NCBI RefSeq assembly: GCF_901764975.1
Contig: NZ_CABFKH010000010.1
Location: forward strand, 1-64,000
Reading direction: 5' to 3'
From: Actinobacillus indolicus
GTDB lineage: Bacteria; Pseudomonadota; Gammaproteobacteria; Enterobacterales; Pasteurellaceae
DNA length: 64,000 bases
In this document: one piece after another, positions 17,340 to 25,476 of the stretch
Numbering within the stretch: the stretch's first letter is position 1
Layout of the letters: each line of letters opens with the position of its first letter
Position numbers and translations under genes: made by a program
Notes under the pieces: generated by a model
Seen by the model: the letters and a program-made list of their open reading frames with translations, nothing else
Told to the model about the DNA's origin: nothing
Database searches by the model: none

Positions 17340-18518
17340 TTAAGCTAATCCCAACGCATATTTCAACGCCTGTTTTTTCAACGGCGTTGCACGCTCCGCC
17401 ACAATTAACGCAACATTACGCGCGACTTTCACGGGTAATAAATCTGTTTTAAAGGTTTTATAGAATACGTCCATTCCTGTTTGCATTAACAGATTATCGG
17501 GCTTACGTTTTTGTTCGTAACCTTTTAACACCGCTTCATCTGCAAAATTCCGCCCTTTTTCGACCGCTTGTTCTATCACTTCAAGCAAGGCTTTCACATC
17601 TTTAAAACCGAGATTTACCCCCTGCCCTGCCAGTGGATTAATCGTGTGAGCAGAATCTCCAACTAAGACAATCCCATTTCGCACATAGCTTTGGGCGTGC
17701 TGACGTATGAGCGGAAAACTCCCGTGAGCGGTCACTTCAACCTTGCCTAAACGACTCGGAAAATGGCTCTGAATCTCTGCACTCAGTTTCTCTTTGCTCA
17801 TCTGTTGCAGTTGAGCAATGCGTTGTGGCGAATCATACCAAGCTACACAACCGTTATGCTCAAGTAACGGTAAAAAGGCCCTTGGACCGCTTTCAAAGAA
17901 CTGTTGCCAAGTGACACTCTGTTGCGGTAGCTCGGTTTTGACTACGGCAAGTAGACAATGTTGGCGATATTGCCAGCTCGTCAAACCGATGCCAGACCAG
18001 CGACGCACAAGGGAATTTGCACCATCACAGGCAATCAATAGCGGTGAGGAAAACGCCTGCTGATTCAGCTCGACCGTCCAAATACCGTTCTCATCACGAT
18101 TTGCAGAAATCTGCTCAAAACCGACCGCTTGCTGACAGTTCGGATATTGTGCCAACGCTTGCCAAAGTCCAAGCTGAATTATGTTGTTTTCCACCATATA
18201 ACCCAACTTATCTAAGCCAAGATCATTGGCGTGAAAAGCGGTATTAAAACCATCGATTTCCCAAGTTTCTAAGCCGTCATAAGGACAAACTCTCATCGCT
18301 TCAATCGCCTGCCACGCCCCTAATTTCTCCAACAACGCAACGGAAGCCACACTAATCGCCGAAATTCGCACATCATAAGGTGCATTTGGATCAAATGTCG
18401 GCAACGGATTTTTCTCAATCAGCACAACCTTTAGCCCCAGCTTTGCCAACCCTAACGCTGTCGCCGCCCCGACCATTCCGCCACCAATTACAATCACATC
18501 TTGTTGAGCCATCGTCAT
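17340..18518 (-). CDS. FAD-dependent ubiquinone biosynthesis hydroxylase (UbiH/UbiF/VisC family)
   Basis: Flavoprotein monooxygenase, 392 residues, hydroxylating the ring of a ubiquinone precursor. Dinucleotide fold VIGGGMVGAATALGLAKLG at the N-terminus, DGANSLVRRWSGI in the middle, and LVGDSAHTINPLAGQGVNLG about 285-305 are the three family motifs. The segment VCPYDGLETWE resembles UbiF/VisC more than UbiH, but position on the ring cannot be decided here. A second ATG at 18512 has better spacing from the AGAGG site. Confidence 0.88.
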   Translation of the reverse strand: MTMAQQDVIVIGGGMVGAATALGLAKLGLKVVLIEKNPLPTFDPNAPYDVRISAISVASVALLEKLGAWQAIEAMRVCPYDGLETWEIDGFNTAFHANDLGLDKLGYMVENNIIQLGLWQALAQYPNCQQAVGFEQISANRDENGIWTVELNQQAFSSPLLIACDGANSLVRRWSGIGLTSWQYRQHCLLAVVKTELPQQSVTWQQFFESGPRAFLPLLEHNGCVAWYDSPQRIAQLQQMSKEKLSAEIQSHFPSRLGKVEVTAHGSFPLIRQHAQSYVRNGIVLVGDSAHTINPLAGQGVNLGFKDVKALLEVIEQAVEKGRNFADEAVLKGYEQKRKPDNLLMQTGMDVFYKTFKTDLLPVKVARNVALIVAERATPLKKQALKYALGLA

Positions 18519-18551
18519 TTTCCTCTCAAATTTGTTAGGCGGAAGTTTACT

Positions 18552-18560
18552 ACAAGCGGT
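18552..18560 (+). repeat. Uptake signal sequence
   Basis: ACAAGCGGT followed by GAGATCTT, a solitary copy upstream of the ubi hydroxylase gene. Confidence 0.75.
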
Positions 18561-18585
18561 GAGATCTTCATTGATTTTTGCAAAA

Positions 18586-18608
18586 TTTTTGTGACACTCA
18601 TCGAAAAA
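18586..18608 (+). promoter_or_regulatory. CRP/CRP-S-like box 1, upstream of RelE-type toxin
   Basis: TGTGA, six bases, TCGAA, flanked by T-run and A-run, 23 bases in all and differing by one base from boxes at 19360 and 20100. The left half is a canonical CRP half-site; the TCG right half resembles the Sxy-dependent CRP-S sites of Pasteurellaceae competence genes. A TAACAAT -10 candidate follows at about 18644. The toxin ATG is 118 bases downstream. Confidence 0.6.
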
Positions 18609-18725
18609 TGATTTTCTCTCACTTGCGTTTCAACCATAAAGATTAACAATCCAATGATTACTTCACAGCGTTGAAGTTCACTTGTCATTTTGTATTGAAA
18701 ACATTACAATCATAGAAAATCAATT

Positions 18726-19031
18726 ATGTACATCATTGAACAAACTGAGACCTTTAAATTATGGCTAAATGAACTCAAAGATCCTATTGCCAAAATTACC
18801 ATTATCCGTCGCCTAGAACGAGCAAAAAATGGACACTTTGGAGATCATAAATCGCTAGGTGACGGCATTTATGAAATGCGATTGATGATCAACAAAGGCT
18901 ACCGTATCTACTATGCAAGAAAAGGGGAAATCATCTATCTCATTATCAACGGCGGACACAAAGACAGCCAAGAGCAAGATATCGCCATAGCAAAAAGATT
19001 TTGGCAACAATATCAACTTGAACAGGAATAA
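18726..19031 (+). CDS. RelE/HigB-like toxin of a type II toxin-antitoxin pair
   Basis: Toxin of 101 residues in the RelE/ParE killer-protein family; such toxins usually cleave mRNA on ribosomes. Visible: KLWLNELKDPIAKITIIRRLERAKNGHFGDHKSLGDGIYEMR core with RIYYARKG and LIINGGHKDSQEQDI at the C-terminus, both typical. The antitoxin gene follows 6 bases later (toxin first, the HigBA order). The same family pair in H. influenzae (HI0660/HI0659) is competence-induced through a CRP-S site, which fits the box upstream here. Confidence 0.9.
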   Translation: MYIIEQTETFKLWLNELKDPIAKITIIRRLERAKNGHFGDHKSLGDGIYEMRLMINKGYRIYYARKGEIIYLIINGGHKDSQEQDIAIAKRFWQQYQLEQE

Positions 19032-19037
19032 AATAAG

Positions 19038-19343
19038 ATGAAAGATAAATCGTTTAACGGACAAATATCAACGTTCGATACGGCAGAATATCTCAATAAT
19101 GATGAACTTATCGCACTTTATCTATCAGAAGTGCTAAAAGACGGCGATGAAGCCGAGTTTATTCAAGCGTTAAATACCATTGCTCGTGCAAAAGGGATGA
19201 ATGAATTAGCTAAAAAAGCCAATATCGGCAGAGAAAGTTTATATCAAACACTTTCAAGCAAAAAACCACGTTTTGAAACCATTGTGAAAATTCTTTCAGC
19301 ATTAAATATTGAGCTAGTGCCTAAGGTTAAAACTACCCAATAG
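19038..19343 (+). CDS. Helix-turn-helix antitoxin of the RelE-type pair
   Basis: Antitoxin of 101 residues from the addiction-module antidote family, expected to neutralise the preceding toxin and repress the pair. The N-terminal 30 residues (STFDTAEYLNNDELIALYL) likely contact the toxin. The C-terminal half is an XRE helix-turn-helix (ELAKKANIGRESLYQTLS, then FETIVKILSALNIELVP). Ribosome site AGGAATAAAATAAG precedes the ATG. Confidence 0.9.
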   Translation: MKDKSFNGQISTFDTAEYLNNDELIALYLSEVLKDGDEAEFIQALNTIARAKGMNELAKKANIGRESLYQTLSSKKPRFETIVKILSALNIELVPKVKTTQ

Positions 19344-19359
19344 CTTTATCTTTTCACGA

Positions 19360-19382
19360 TTTTTGTGACACTCGTCGAAAAA
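19360..19382 (+). promoter_or_regulatory. CRP/CRP-S-like box 2, upstream of hicAB
   Basis: Same 23-base sequence as the comM box (identical at every position). A TAATAT -10 candidate starts 63 bases from the box start at 19423-19428, almost the same geometry as at comM (65 bases). hicA starts at 19484. Confidence 0.6.
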
Positions 19383-19483
19383 CCACAATATTAAAATTGC
19401 GTTCCCTGTAACCATCTCACAATAATATGATTTCATCACATACATTGACTTCATTATTTAAAGTCATAAAATAGGGAAATCAA

Positions 19484-19759
19484 ATGCGAAAGAAACATCA
19501 GCAAACACTTTATGCTATTTTCGCAACGCCAACATCATCTAATATCAAATGGAAAGAGATAGAATCTCTGATTGAAGGGTTAGGTGGTGAGATTATTCAA
19601 GGTGAAGGCTCTAGAGTACGATTTAAACTAAACAATAGCATTGCTCGTTTTCATCGTCCACACCCATCACCAGATACGGATAAGGGTGCTATCGCAAACT
19701 TGCGTGAATGGCTTACTAAAATAGGAATTACTCCAAATGGCAACAAAACAACAACCTAA
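19484..19759 (+). CDS. hicA: HicA-family toxin
   Basis: HicA mRNA interferase, 91 residues. The double-stranded RNA-binding-like fold is recognisable from WKEIESLIEGLGGEIIQGEGSRVRF and FHRPHPS, the latter with the catalytic His of the family, followed by the terminal LREWLTKIGI helix. The gene overlaps hicB by 23 bases, so synthesis of the two is coupled. It is preceded by a box identical to that of comM. Confidence 0.9.
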   Translation: MRKKHQQTLYAIFATPTSSNIKWKEIESLIEGLGGEIIQGEGSRVRFKLNNSIARFHRPHPSPDTDKGAIANLREWLTKIGITPNGNKTTT

Positions 19760-20096
19760 TATTATCTATATTGATCATTATCCTGCTATTGTCAGCTATA
19801 TACCTGAATTGAAGATGTTTCGTGGGAAATTTCTCAATACGACGGGATATTGTGATTTCATTGCCGATAGCGTAGTTGGCTTATATCAAGAAGGAAAAAT
19901 CTCTCTAGATGAATATCTAGCAGACTGCCGTGAAAACGGTATTGTCGCATTTGAGCAAGAAAAGCAAAAAACTTTTACATTACGCTACGATGAAACTTTA
20001 TCAGAACTCGTTACTCAACAGGCTAAAGCACGTGGGATTTCAATTAATCACTTGATCATTGAAGCCATTGAACAGCATTTAGCACAACGACTTTAA
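19737..20096 (+). CDS. hicB: HicB-family antitoxin
   Basis: Antitoxin of 119 residues. The N-terminal partial RNase H-like fold (YPAIVSYIPELKMFRGKFLNTTGYCDF) binds HicA, and the C-terminal ribbon-helix-helix (TLRYDETLSELVTQQAKARGISINHLIIEAI) binds the operator. Together with hicA it forms the second toxin-antitoxin pair in this 1.4-kb stretch. Confidence 0.9.
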   Translation: MATKQQPNIIYIDHYPAIVSYIPELKMFRGKFLNTTGYCDFIADSVVGLYQEGKISLDEYLADCRENGIVAFEQEKQKTFTLRYDETLSELVTQQAKARGISINHLIIEAIEQHLAQRL

Positions 20097-20099
20097 CTA

Positions 20100-20122
20100 T
20101 TTTTGTGACACTCGTCGAAAAA
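20100..20122 (+). promoter_or_regulatory. CRP/CRP-S-like box 3, upstream of comM
   Basis: Third copy of the box, 66 bases before the comM start, with TAATAT at 20165-20170 as -10 candidate. comM belongs to the Sxy/CRP competence regulon of H. influenzae, so this copy supports reading all three as CRP-S-type sites. Confidence 0.7.
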
Positions 20123-20187
20123 CCAACATTTTTTGCTATTCAAAGATAAACATACTTTTTACGCTAATATAAAAAAGAGGAAAAAGT

Positions 20188-21720
20188 ATGTCTTTAGCGA
20201 TTATTTACAGCCGAGCATCTATCGGCGTTGAAGCCCCATTAGTGACTATTGAAGTGCATATCAGTGGCGGAAGCCCTGGGCTTACTTTGGTCGGATTACC
20301 TGAGAAAAGCGTCAAAGAAGCACAGGATAGGGTGCGAAGTGCCTTGATGAATGCCAATTTTGATTACCCTGCCAGACGTATTACTATTAACCTTGCCCCT
20401 GCCGATCTCCCCAAAGAAGGTGGACGTTTTGATTTACCCATTGCCATCGGGATTTTAGCGGCATCAGGGCAAATTGACAGCGATAAACTCAAACGGATTG
20501 AACTGCTTGGAGAGCTATCTTTGACAGGGCATTTGCGTGGGGTACACGGTGCAATTCCTGCAGTGTTGGCAGCAAGCAAAGCAAAACGGGAAATTATCGT
20601 CCCACAACAAAATGCCAATGAAGTTTCTTTGGTTTCCAATACCCAAACCTATTGTGCTTCAACCTTGTTACAGGTCGTCAATTTTCTCAACAATCGCGAT
20701 CAACTACCGATAGCTCAACAGCTTTCGCAAAATATTGCCGAAAACAGACCGCTCGTCAGCCGTGATTTAACCGATATTATTGGGCAACATCACGCCAAAC
20801 GGGCATTAATTATTGCCGCCAGCGGTCAGCATAATCTGCTGTTCTTAGGTCCACCTGGCACAGGTAAAACAATGCTTGCCAGTCGCCTTGCCGATCTGTT
20901 GCCTGAAATGGAAGATGATGAAGCGATTGAAACAGCATCTGTCACCAGTCTTGTACAAAATGAACTCAATTTCCAAAACTGGAAAAAACGCCCTTTTCGC
21001 TCCCCACATCACAGTGCATCAATGGTTGCGTTGGTCGGTGGTGGCTCGATCCCAAAACCCGGGGAAATATCACTGGCACACAATGGCGTGTTGTTTTTGG
21101 ACGAATTACCCGAATTTGAACGGAAAGTGTTAGACGCATTACGCCAGCCGTTAGAATCGGGAGAAATCATTATTTCCAGAGCCAATGCCAAGGTGCAGTT
21201 CCCTGCTCGTTTTCAACTAATTGCCGCAATGAACCCAAGCCCGACAGGGCATTATCAAGGAACGCACAATCGAACGTCGCCACAACAGTTAATGCGTTAT
21301 CTCAACCGCTTATCAGGTCCTTTTCTCGACCGCTTCGATCTCTCGATTGAAGTGCCGTTACTGCCACAAGGTGCATTGCAAAATAATACCGATCAACGTG
21401 GTGAAACCACCGAACAGGCTCGCAAGCGGGTACTTGAAGCAAGACATTTGCAATTTAACCGTCGGGGGAAAATCAATGCTCAACTGACGACCAAAGAGAT
21501 TGAACAAGATTGCAAACTGGCTGATCGAGATGCGTTATTTTTAGAAAATGCCTTAACGAAGCTGGGGCTGTCGGTACGAGCTTATCACCGTATTCTCAAA
21601 GTTTCTCGCACCATCGCTGACTTGGCTGGAGAAGCCCAAATCCAACAACCTCATCTGGCTGAAGCTTTAGGCTATCGGGCAATGGATCGTTTGTTACAAA
21701 GGTTACAAGGGGAAAGTTAG
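20188..21720 (+). CDS. comM: Competence branch-migration helicase ComM
   Basis: Mg-chelatase-like AAA+ ATPase (YifB family), 510 residues, that extends heteroduplex during natural transformation. N-terminal Lon-like/ChlI domain about 1-170, Walker A GPPGTGKTM at 221-229, PFRSPHHSASMVALVGGG and LAHNGVLFLDELPEF (Walker B) next, sensor region AAMNPSPTGHY, and a C-terminal helical lid. AAAAGAGGAAAAAGT precedes the ATG. Its 3' end overlaps convergent holB by four bases. Confidence 0.96.
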   Translation: MSLAIIYSRASIGVEAPLVTIEVHISGGSPGLTLVGLPEKSVKEAQDRVRSALMNANFDYPARRITINLAPADLPKEGGRFDLPIAIGILAASGQIDSDKLKRIELLGELSLTGHLRGVHGAIPAVLAASKAKREIIVPQQNANEVSLVSNTQTYCASTLLQVVNFLNNRDQLPIAQQLSQNIAENRPLVSRDLTDIIGQHHAKRALIIAASGQHNLLFLGPPGTGKTMLASRLADLLPEMEDDEAIETASVTSLVQNELNFQNWKKRPFRSPHHSASMVALVGGGSIPKPGEISLAHNGVLFLDELPEFERKVLDALRQPLESGEIIISRANAKVQFPARFQLIAAMNPSPTGHYQGTHNRTSPQQLMRYLNRLSGPFLDRFDLSIEVPLLPQGALQNNTDQRGETTEQARKRVLEARHLQFNRRGKINAQLTTKEIEQDCKLADRDALFLENALTKLGLSVRAYHRILKVSRTIADLAGEAQIQQPHLAEALGYRAMDRLLQRLQGES

Positions 21721-22706
21721 TTCTCAAAAACCTCTAACACCAACTTACTCAAACAGTCCAACAACATCAACTCTTGATTGACCGCATTGACTTCGCGTAA
21801 ATCCCGTTGGGTTTGTTGAATGATTTGATGCCCTTTCAGTAAACTTTGAGCCGTCAGCTGTTGGCTAAAAGGCAGAATACCGTTTTGCAAATCAGGATTG
21901 AGCCAACCTGTTGCGATTTGCATTTTGGCTTTCAGGGCATCGCTGAAAAATGAACCCAGCCATTCAAGTTGTTGTTGCACTTGTTCAGGCTCTTTGTCAA
22001 AAGCAGAAAAAAGCAGGAAAACATCTCGACTTTTGTAAAAACGCCAAAAGGTCTGCAAAAAGGTTTTACGGCTTGGTAAGCGGTCAGTTTCAAGGAACGT
22101 TTTGCAAAGCAATGGGCGGTTATGACATAGACGAAGTGCGGTTTCAATCTCACTTGGCAGTGCTGTCGGGCATTCCGTCTGTAACCATTCAAATGCTTGT
22201 GACGGCTCAGGCGTATGAACCAACCACGTTTGGCAACGGCTTTGAATGGTGGCAAGCATTGTGGCTTGCAAAGGGGCCTCTAATAAGAAATAGACATTTT
22301 GGTTCGGCTCTTCAAGGGTTTTCAGTAACGCATTCGCCGCTGCTTCCGTTAAACGTTCCGCACCAGCCAAATAAACTACGGCATTTCCGCCTTGTTGAGC
22401 AAACTGTTGTAATTTGGCAGTGATTTCTCGCACTTGATCGATCCCAATATCTTTATCATCAATCGGGGCTAACAGGTGAAAATCAGGGTGATTGCCGCTC
22501 TGCCATAACAAACAGCTTTTGCATTGTCCGCAAGGTTGGTTCTGTTGTGGTGAATGGCAAAGCAACCAATGGGCGAAATGACGAATAAGTTGCTCAGTGC
22601 CTAAACCGCTTTCTGTTTTAAACAATAAGGCGTGATGTCCCCGACCTTGTAGGAAGGTCGAAGTGATTTGGTGGTGGGTTTGTTGATGCCAAGGATAAAG
22701 GTTCAT
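21717..22706 (-). CDS. holB: DNA polymerase III subunit delta'
   Basis: Clamp-loader subunit, 329 residues. The zinc-binding cysteines lie in LLCHSPQQNQPCGQCKSCL (about 48-66). The P-loop position reads ESGLGTEQL, lacking the Lys, as expected for the non-ATPase delta' subunit. The arginine-finger region TIQSRCQTW is intact. In many relatives it follows tmk directly; here a REP-type transposase unit of about 570 bases separates them. Confidence 0.95.
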   Translation of the reverse strand: MNLYPWHQQTHHQITSTFLQGRGHHALLFKTESGLGTEQLIRHFAHWLLCHSPQQNQPCGQCKSCLLWQSGNHPDFHLLAPIDDKDIGIDQVREITAKLQQFAQQGGNAVVYLAGAERLTEAAANALLKTLEEPNQNVYFLLEAPLQATMLATIQSRCQTWLVHTPEPSQAFEWLQTECPTALPSEIETALRLCHNRPLLCKTFLETDRLPSRKTFLQTFWRFYKSRDVFLLFSAFDKEPEQVQQQLEWLGSFFSDALKAKMQIATGWLNPDLQNGILPFSQQLTAQSLLKGHQIIQQTQRDLREVNAVNQELMLLDCLSKLVLEVFEN

Positions 22707-22730
22707 TATTTCTCGTCTTGTTCTTCATTT

Positions 22731-22758
22731 CGGGCGGACACGTCGGCCCGCCCCTACA
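22731..22758 (+). repeat. REP-like hairpin, left copy
   Basis: GC-rich 28 bases, itself a hairpin (GGGCGG...CCGCCC), inverted at 23271-23298 with one difference. It flanks the transposase gene on its 3' side. Confidence 0.8.
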
Positions 22759-22770
22759 TTTCAACAACCA

Positions 22771-23256
22771 TTATTCTGCAAATAACGCATCATTTTTCCA
22801 AGAGTATGGATTATTTCTCATATAATCGCAGATCTGCAAATAAGATTTCTCATTACGAATGATATGCTCGTAATAACTTCGTTGCCACAACTTCTTATTA
22901 AATGGTTGCCAGTTATTCTCTTTTACATTTTTAATATAATGATTAGTCGTGATTGTCTTAAACCATTGAATTATCTTAAATAATGGATGTGATAATCCTT
23001 TTTCAATAAATAATACAAAATGTATGTGATTTGGCATTACTATATAATCTAAACAACGAACACCTGAAAAATGTGATGCTATTTCAAGATACCAATACTC
23101 CACCATTTTACCTGCTGAAGTCAGAATATATTGTTCATCTCTAATGTTACTCAAAACACATAACCTGTCTTGAACACAAATTGTAATAAAATATAATCCC
23201 ACCTGAGAATAATCGTAATGTTGTAAACGAATAATTTTTCGTTGTGGTTTATCCAT
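22771..23256 (-). CDS. REP-associated tyrosine transposase
   Basis: RAYT/TnpA-REP protein of 161 residues, a domesticated relative of IS200/IS605 HUH transposases. The histidine motif is MPNHIHFVLFI, the catalytic Tyr lies in RSYYEHIIRNEKSYLQICDYM, and the N-terminal IIRLQHYDYSQVGLYFITICV strand is typical of the family. GC-rich REP-like hairpins of near-identical sequence lie on either side in inverted orientation. It probably mobilises those hairpins rather than itself. It has separated tmk from holB. Confidence 0.92.
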   Translation of the reverse strand: MDKPQRKIIRLQHYDYSQVGLYFITICVQDRLCVLSNIRDEQYILTSAGKMVEYWYLEIASHFSGVRCLDYIVMPNHIHFVLFIEKGLSHPLFKIIQWFKTITTNHYIKNVKENNWQPFNKKLWQRSYYEHIIRNEKSYLQICDYMRNNPYSWKNDALFAE

Positions 23257-23270
23257 ATCAATTATATTCT

Positions 23271-23298
23271 TGTAGGGGCGGACCGACGTGTCCGCCCA
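23271..23298 (-). repeat. REP-like hairpin, right copy
   Basis: Inverted partner of 22731-22758 (one base differs), upstream of the transposase start. The pair resembles a RAYT/REPIN unit. Confidence 0.8.
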
Positions 23299-23304
23299 TA
23301 TTAA

Positions 23305-23937
23305 TTAATCTTTTAATACAACTTTTAGGAAATTTTCAACCGCTTGTTGAATATCCGCCGACACCTGTTCTATCGCAGGTTCAGCGTTAATGAGCACCGC
23401 TTTCGGATTGTCTTTGACTAAGGATACATAACGCTCACGGGTACGGTGAAAAAAGTCGATATCGAGTTGCTCAATACGATCTAACGCTCCACGCCCTCTT
23501 GCTCGCTCTAAACCTATCGATGGCTCAATATCAAGGTAGATCGTAAAATCAGGCTCAAAATCACCTAAAATCGCCGAACCTACCTTATCCACCAATTCCG
23601 CTAATCCCCGTCCACCGCCTTGATAGGCTTGGCTTGACATATTGTGGCGATCGCCAACAACCCATTTGCCTGAAGCTAAAGCGGGTTCAATCACCGTTTC
23701 CACTAACTGTGTACGAGCCGCATAAATCATCAATACTTCCGCTTTGTCGGTTGTATGCTCGCCGTCTTCGCCTTCTTTCCATAGATTGCGAAGTGCTTCA
23801 GCAATCGGAGTTCCGCCTGGTTCACGAGTGGTAATAAATTCAATACCGTGAGCCGCTAAGGTTTCGCTCACAACACGTTGTGCATTGCTTTTGCCAGCCC
23901 CTTCTAATCCTTCAATGACAATAAATTTTCCACGCAT
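23305..23937 (-). CDS. tmk: Thymidylate kinase
   Basis: Phosphorylates dTMP to dTDP. 210 residues with P-loop GLEGAGKS (9-16), [12 protein letters not shown] about 36-47, [16 protein letters not shown] about 97-112 and the lid region [12 protein letters not shown]. Its start overlaps the mltG stop by one base (TAATG at 23937), so it is translationally coupled to mltG. Confidence 0.97.
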   Translation of the reverse strand: MRGKFIVIEGLEGAGKSNAQRVVSETLAAHGIEFITTREPGGTPIAEALRNLWKEGEDGEHTTDKAEVLMIYAARTQLVETVIEPALASGKWVVGDRHNMSSQAYQGGGRGLAELVDKVGSAILGDFEPDFTIYLDIEPSIGLERARGRGALDRIEQLDIDFFHRTRERYVSLVKDNPKAVLINAEPAIEQVSADIQQAVENFLKVVLKD

Positions 23938-24971
23938 TATTTGTTCTCACTCTTTTTATTTCGCTCAATTTGGATCCACTCTCGCACCGCTTTATTATGC
24001 TCATCTAAAGTACGGCTGAATTTATGTCCACCCGAACCGTCCGCCACAAAATAGAAATAAGGCGTACTGTCAGGCTGTGCCGTTGCCTTAATTGACGCTT
24101 CGCTTGGCATTGCAATCGGTGTCGGCGGTAAACCATCAATCACATAAGTATTATAAGGCGTAGGTTCAAGCAGATCTTTCTTACGGATATTGCCATCATA
24201 TTTATCACCCATACCGTAAATGACAGTTGGATCGGTCTGCAATTTCCAGCCATTTTTCAAGCGATTGATAAATACCGATGCCACTTGCGAACGCTCATTT
24301 GCCACACCTGTTTCTTTTTCGACAATTGAAGCCAAAATCAGCATTTCATAAGGCGTTTTAAGCGGTAGGTTTTCTGCTCTATTTTGCCAAGCCTGTTCCA
24401 ACGCCTTTTGTTGTTTTTGATAGGCACGTTTAAGCACATCAATATCTTTGGAATAAGGCACATAGCTATAAGTATCAGGGGCAAGCCAACCTTCCAGTTT
24501 ATCTTGAGCGATCCCCAATAATTGAGCTATATCGGCTTCCGTTTTATCCGTCAAGGTTTGCTCCAAATAACGAGCCTTTGCCAACTGCTCACGCCACGTT
24601 TTAAAGGTTTTTCCTTCAATAAATTGCACATTTAGCTGTACTTCTTTGCCACTGTTGAAATGTTGCAACAACGCTTTCACCGTAGTGATATTCTCTAAAG
24701 CATAAACCCCAGCCTTAAAATTACTGAGTTCAGGGTGAAGACGAATCAAGTAGGGTAATAAATCCACATCATCATGGCTAATAATGCCTTGTTCATCCAA
24801 CTGACTTGCTAGTTTTTGGCTTGATGTACCTTTTTCCAACACAAACAGTTGCTCAGGTTTAACGGTTAATTTATGTTCTGCTAACTGATTGAGTTTTTGG
24901 TAAACATAAACACCACCACCTAGGGCAACCGCAGATAAAAGCCCGAGAGAAATAAGAATTTTTTTTAACAT
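23937..24971 (-). CDS. mltG: Endolytic murein transglycosylase MltG
   Basis: Inner-membrane lytic transglycosylase that cuts nascent glycan strands, 344 residues. One N-terminal transmembrane segment (about 5-26), a LysM-like region, then the YceG domain with ASIVEKETG holding the catalytic Glu, followed by [22 protein letters not shown] and [14 protein letters not shown]. First gene of mltG-tmk. Confidence 0.95.
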   Translation of the reverse strand: MLKKILISLGLLSAVALGGGVYVYQKLNQLAEHKLTVKPEQLFVLEKGTSSQKLASQLDEQGIISHDDVDLLPYLIRLHPELSNFKAGVYALENITTVKALLQHFNSGKEVQLNVQFIEGKTFKTWREQLAKARYLEQTLTDKTEADIAQLLGIAQDKLEGWLAPDTYSYVPYSKDIDVLKRAYQKQQKALEQAWQNRAENLPLKTPYEMLILASIVEKETGVANERSQVASVFINRLKNGWKLQTDPTVIYGMGDKYDGNIRKKDLLEPTPYNTYVIDGLPPTPIAMPSEASIKATAQPDSTPYFYFVADGSGGHKFSRTLDEHNKAVREWIQIERNKKSENK

Positions 24972-25037
24972 GGTTAGGAATATCGATCAAAAGAAAAACG
25001 AAACGAACCTTACTATAAGGGATAGTAAAAAGCTATG

Positions 25038-25046
25038 ACAAGCGGT
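25038..25046 (+). repeat. Uptake signal sequence
   Basis: ACAAGCGGT followed by AAGATTTTTTT, between mltG and the tRNA-Lys pair. Confidence 0.75.
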
Positions 25047-25084
25047 AAGATTTTTTTAAATTTTTACAAAATTAGAAGTATAAA

Positions 25085-25160
25085 TGGTGGGTCGTGAAGG
25101 ATTCGAACCTTCGACCAACGGATTAAAAGTCCGCTGCTCTACCGACTGAGCTAACGACCC
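25085..25160 (-). tRNA. tRNA-Lys (anticodon TTT), copy 1
   Basis: 76 bases on the minus strand with a 7-bp acceptor stem (GGGTCGT/ACGACCC), D arm GCTCAGTCGGTAGAGC, anticodon loop CTTTTAA, T-loop TTCGAAT and encoded CCA end. Confidence 0.97.
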
Positions 25161-25182
25161 ATTTGGGAATTGAATTCTAAAG

Positions 25183-25258
25183 TGGTGGGTCGTGAAGGAT
25201 TCGAACCTTCGACCAACGGATTAAAAGTCCGCTGCTCTACCGACTGAGCTAACGACCC
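25183..25258 (-). tRNA. tRNA-Lys (anticodon TTT), copy 2
   Basis: Identical in sequence to the copy at 25085-25160 and 22 bases apart, so the two are probably co-transcribed; this one is upstream on the minus strand. Confidence 0.97.
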
Positions 25259-25362
25259 ATAATCTTGCGTAACGAGGGCGTATCATACGGATTTTACGTT
25301 TGAGATCAACCCTTTTTTTATATTTTTAACTTATTTGCATAGTTTACAAGCAAATAATATCA

Positions 25363-25376
25363 ACAAGCGGTGAGAT
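25363..25376 (+). repeat. Left arm of a split uptake-signal terminator
   Basis: CAAGCGGTGAGATT. Its partner arm, AATCTAACCGCTTG, lies at 35300-35313 beyond the transposon. Removing the transposon and one target copy brings the arms together as a hairpin with a loop of about 17 bases. Confidence 0.7.
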
Positions 25377-25381
25377 TCTGT

Positions 25382-25414
25382 AAAAATTTCGGTATTATGT
25401 AGCAGTTGCACAAA
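25382..25414. repeat. Transposon left end: target duplication plus terminal repeat
   Basis: AAAAATTT at 25382-25389, then the 25-bp terminal repeat at 25390-25414 ending TTGCACAAA. The right end carries the exact complement followed by the same 8 bases. Confidence 0.85.
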
Positions 25415-25438
25415 GATTTCATCCGCTTGATAAATTAA

Positions 25439-25476
25439 AATCCTGATAAATCATTCTACTTTATCAGGATTTTTTT
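25439..25476 (+). terminator. Terminator hairpin inside the transposon left end
   Basis: AATCCTGATAAA (25439-25450) and exact complement at 25460-25471 followed by T-run, ending directly at the ATG of the next ORF. A guard terminator at the element's edge would stop host transcription from entering. Confidence 0.75.

Noticed and set aside
17340..18518. Naming the hydroxylase ubiF or ubiH
   Set aside because: Sequence features lean to UbiF/VisC, but position specificity in this family is not readable by eye.
25085..25258. tRNA-Lys pair as attachment site of an integrative element
   Set aside because: The duplicate is a whole functional tRNA, and the neighbouring element has transposon ends 130 bp away with no integrase.
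25382..25389. AAAAATTT taken alone as proof of a target duplication
   Set aside because: The octamer is low-complexity and could match by chance; I accept it only because the exact 25-bp ends and the restored hairpin agree with it.
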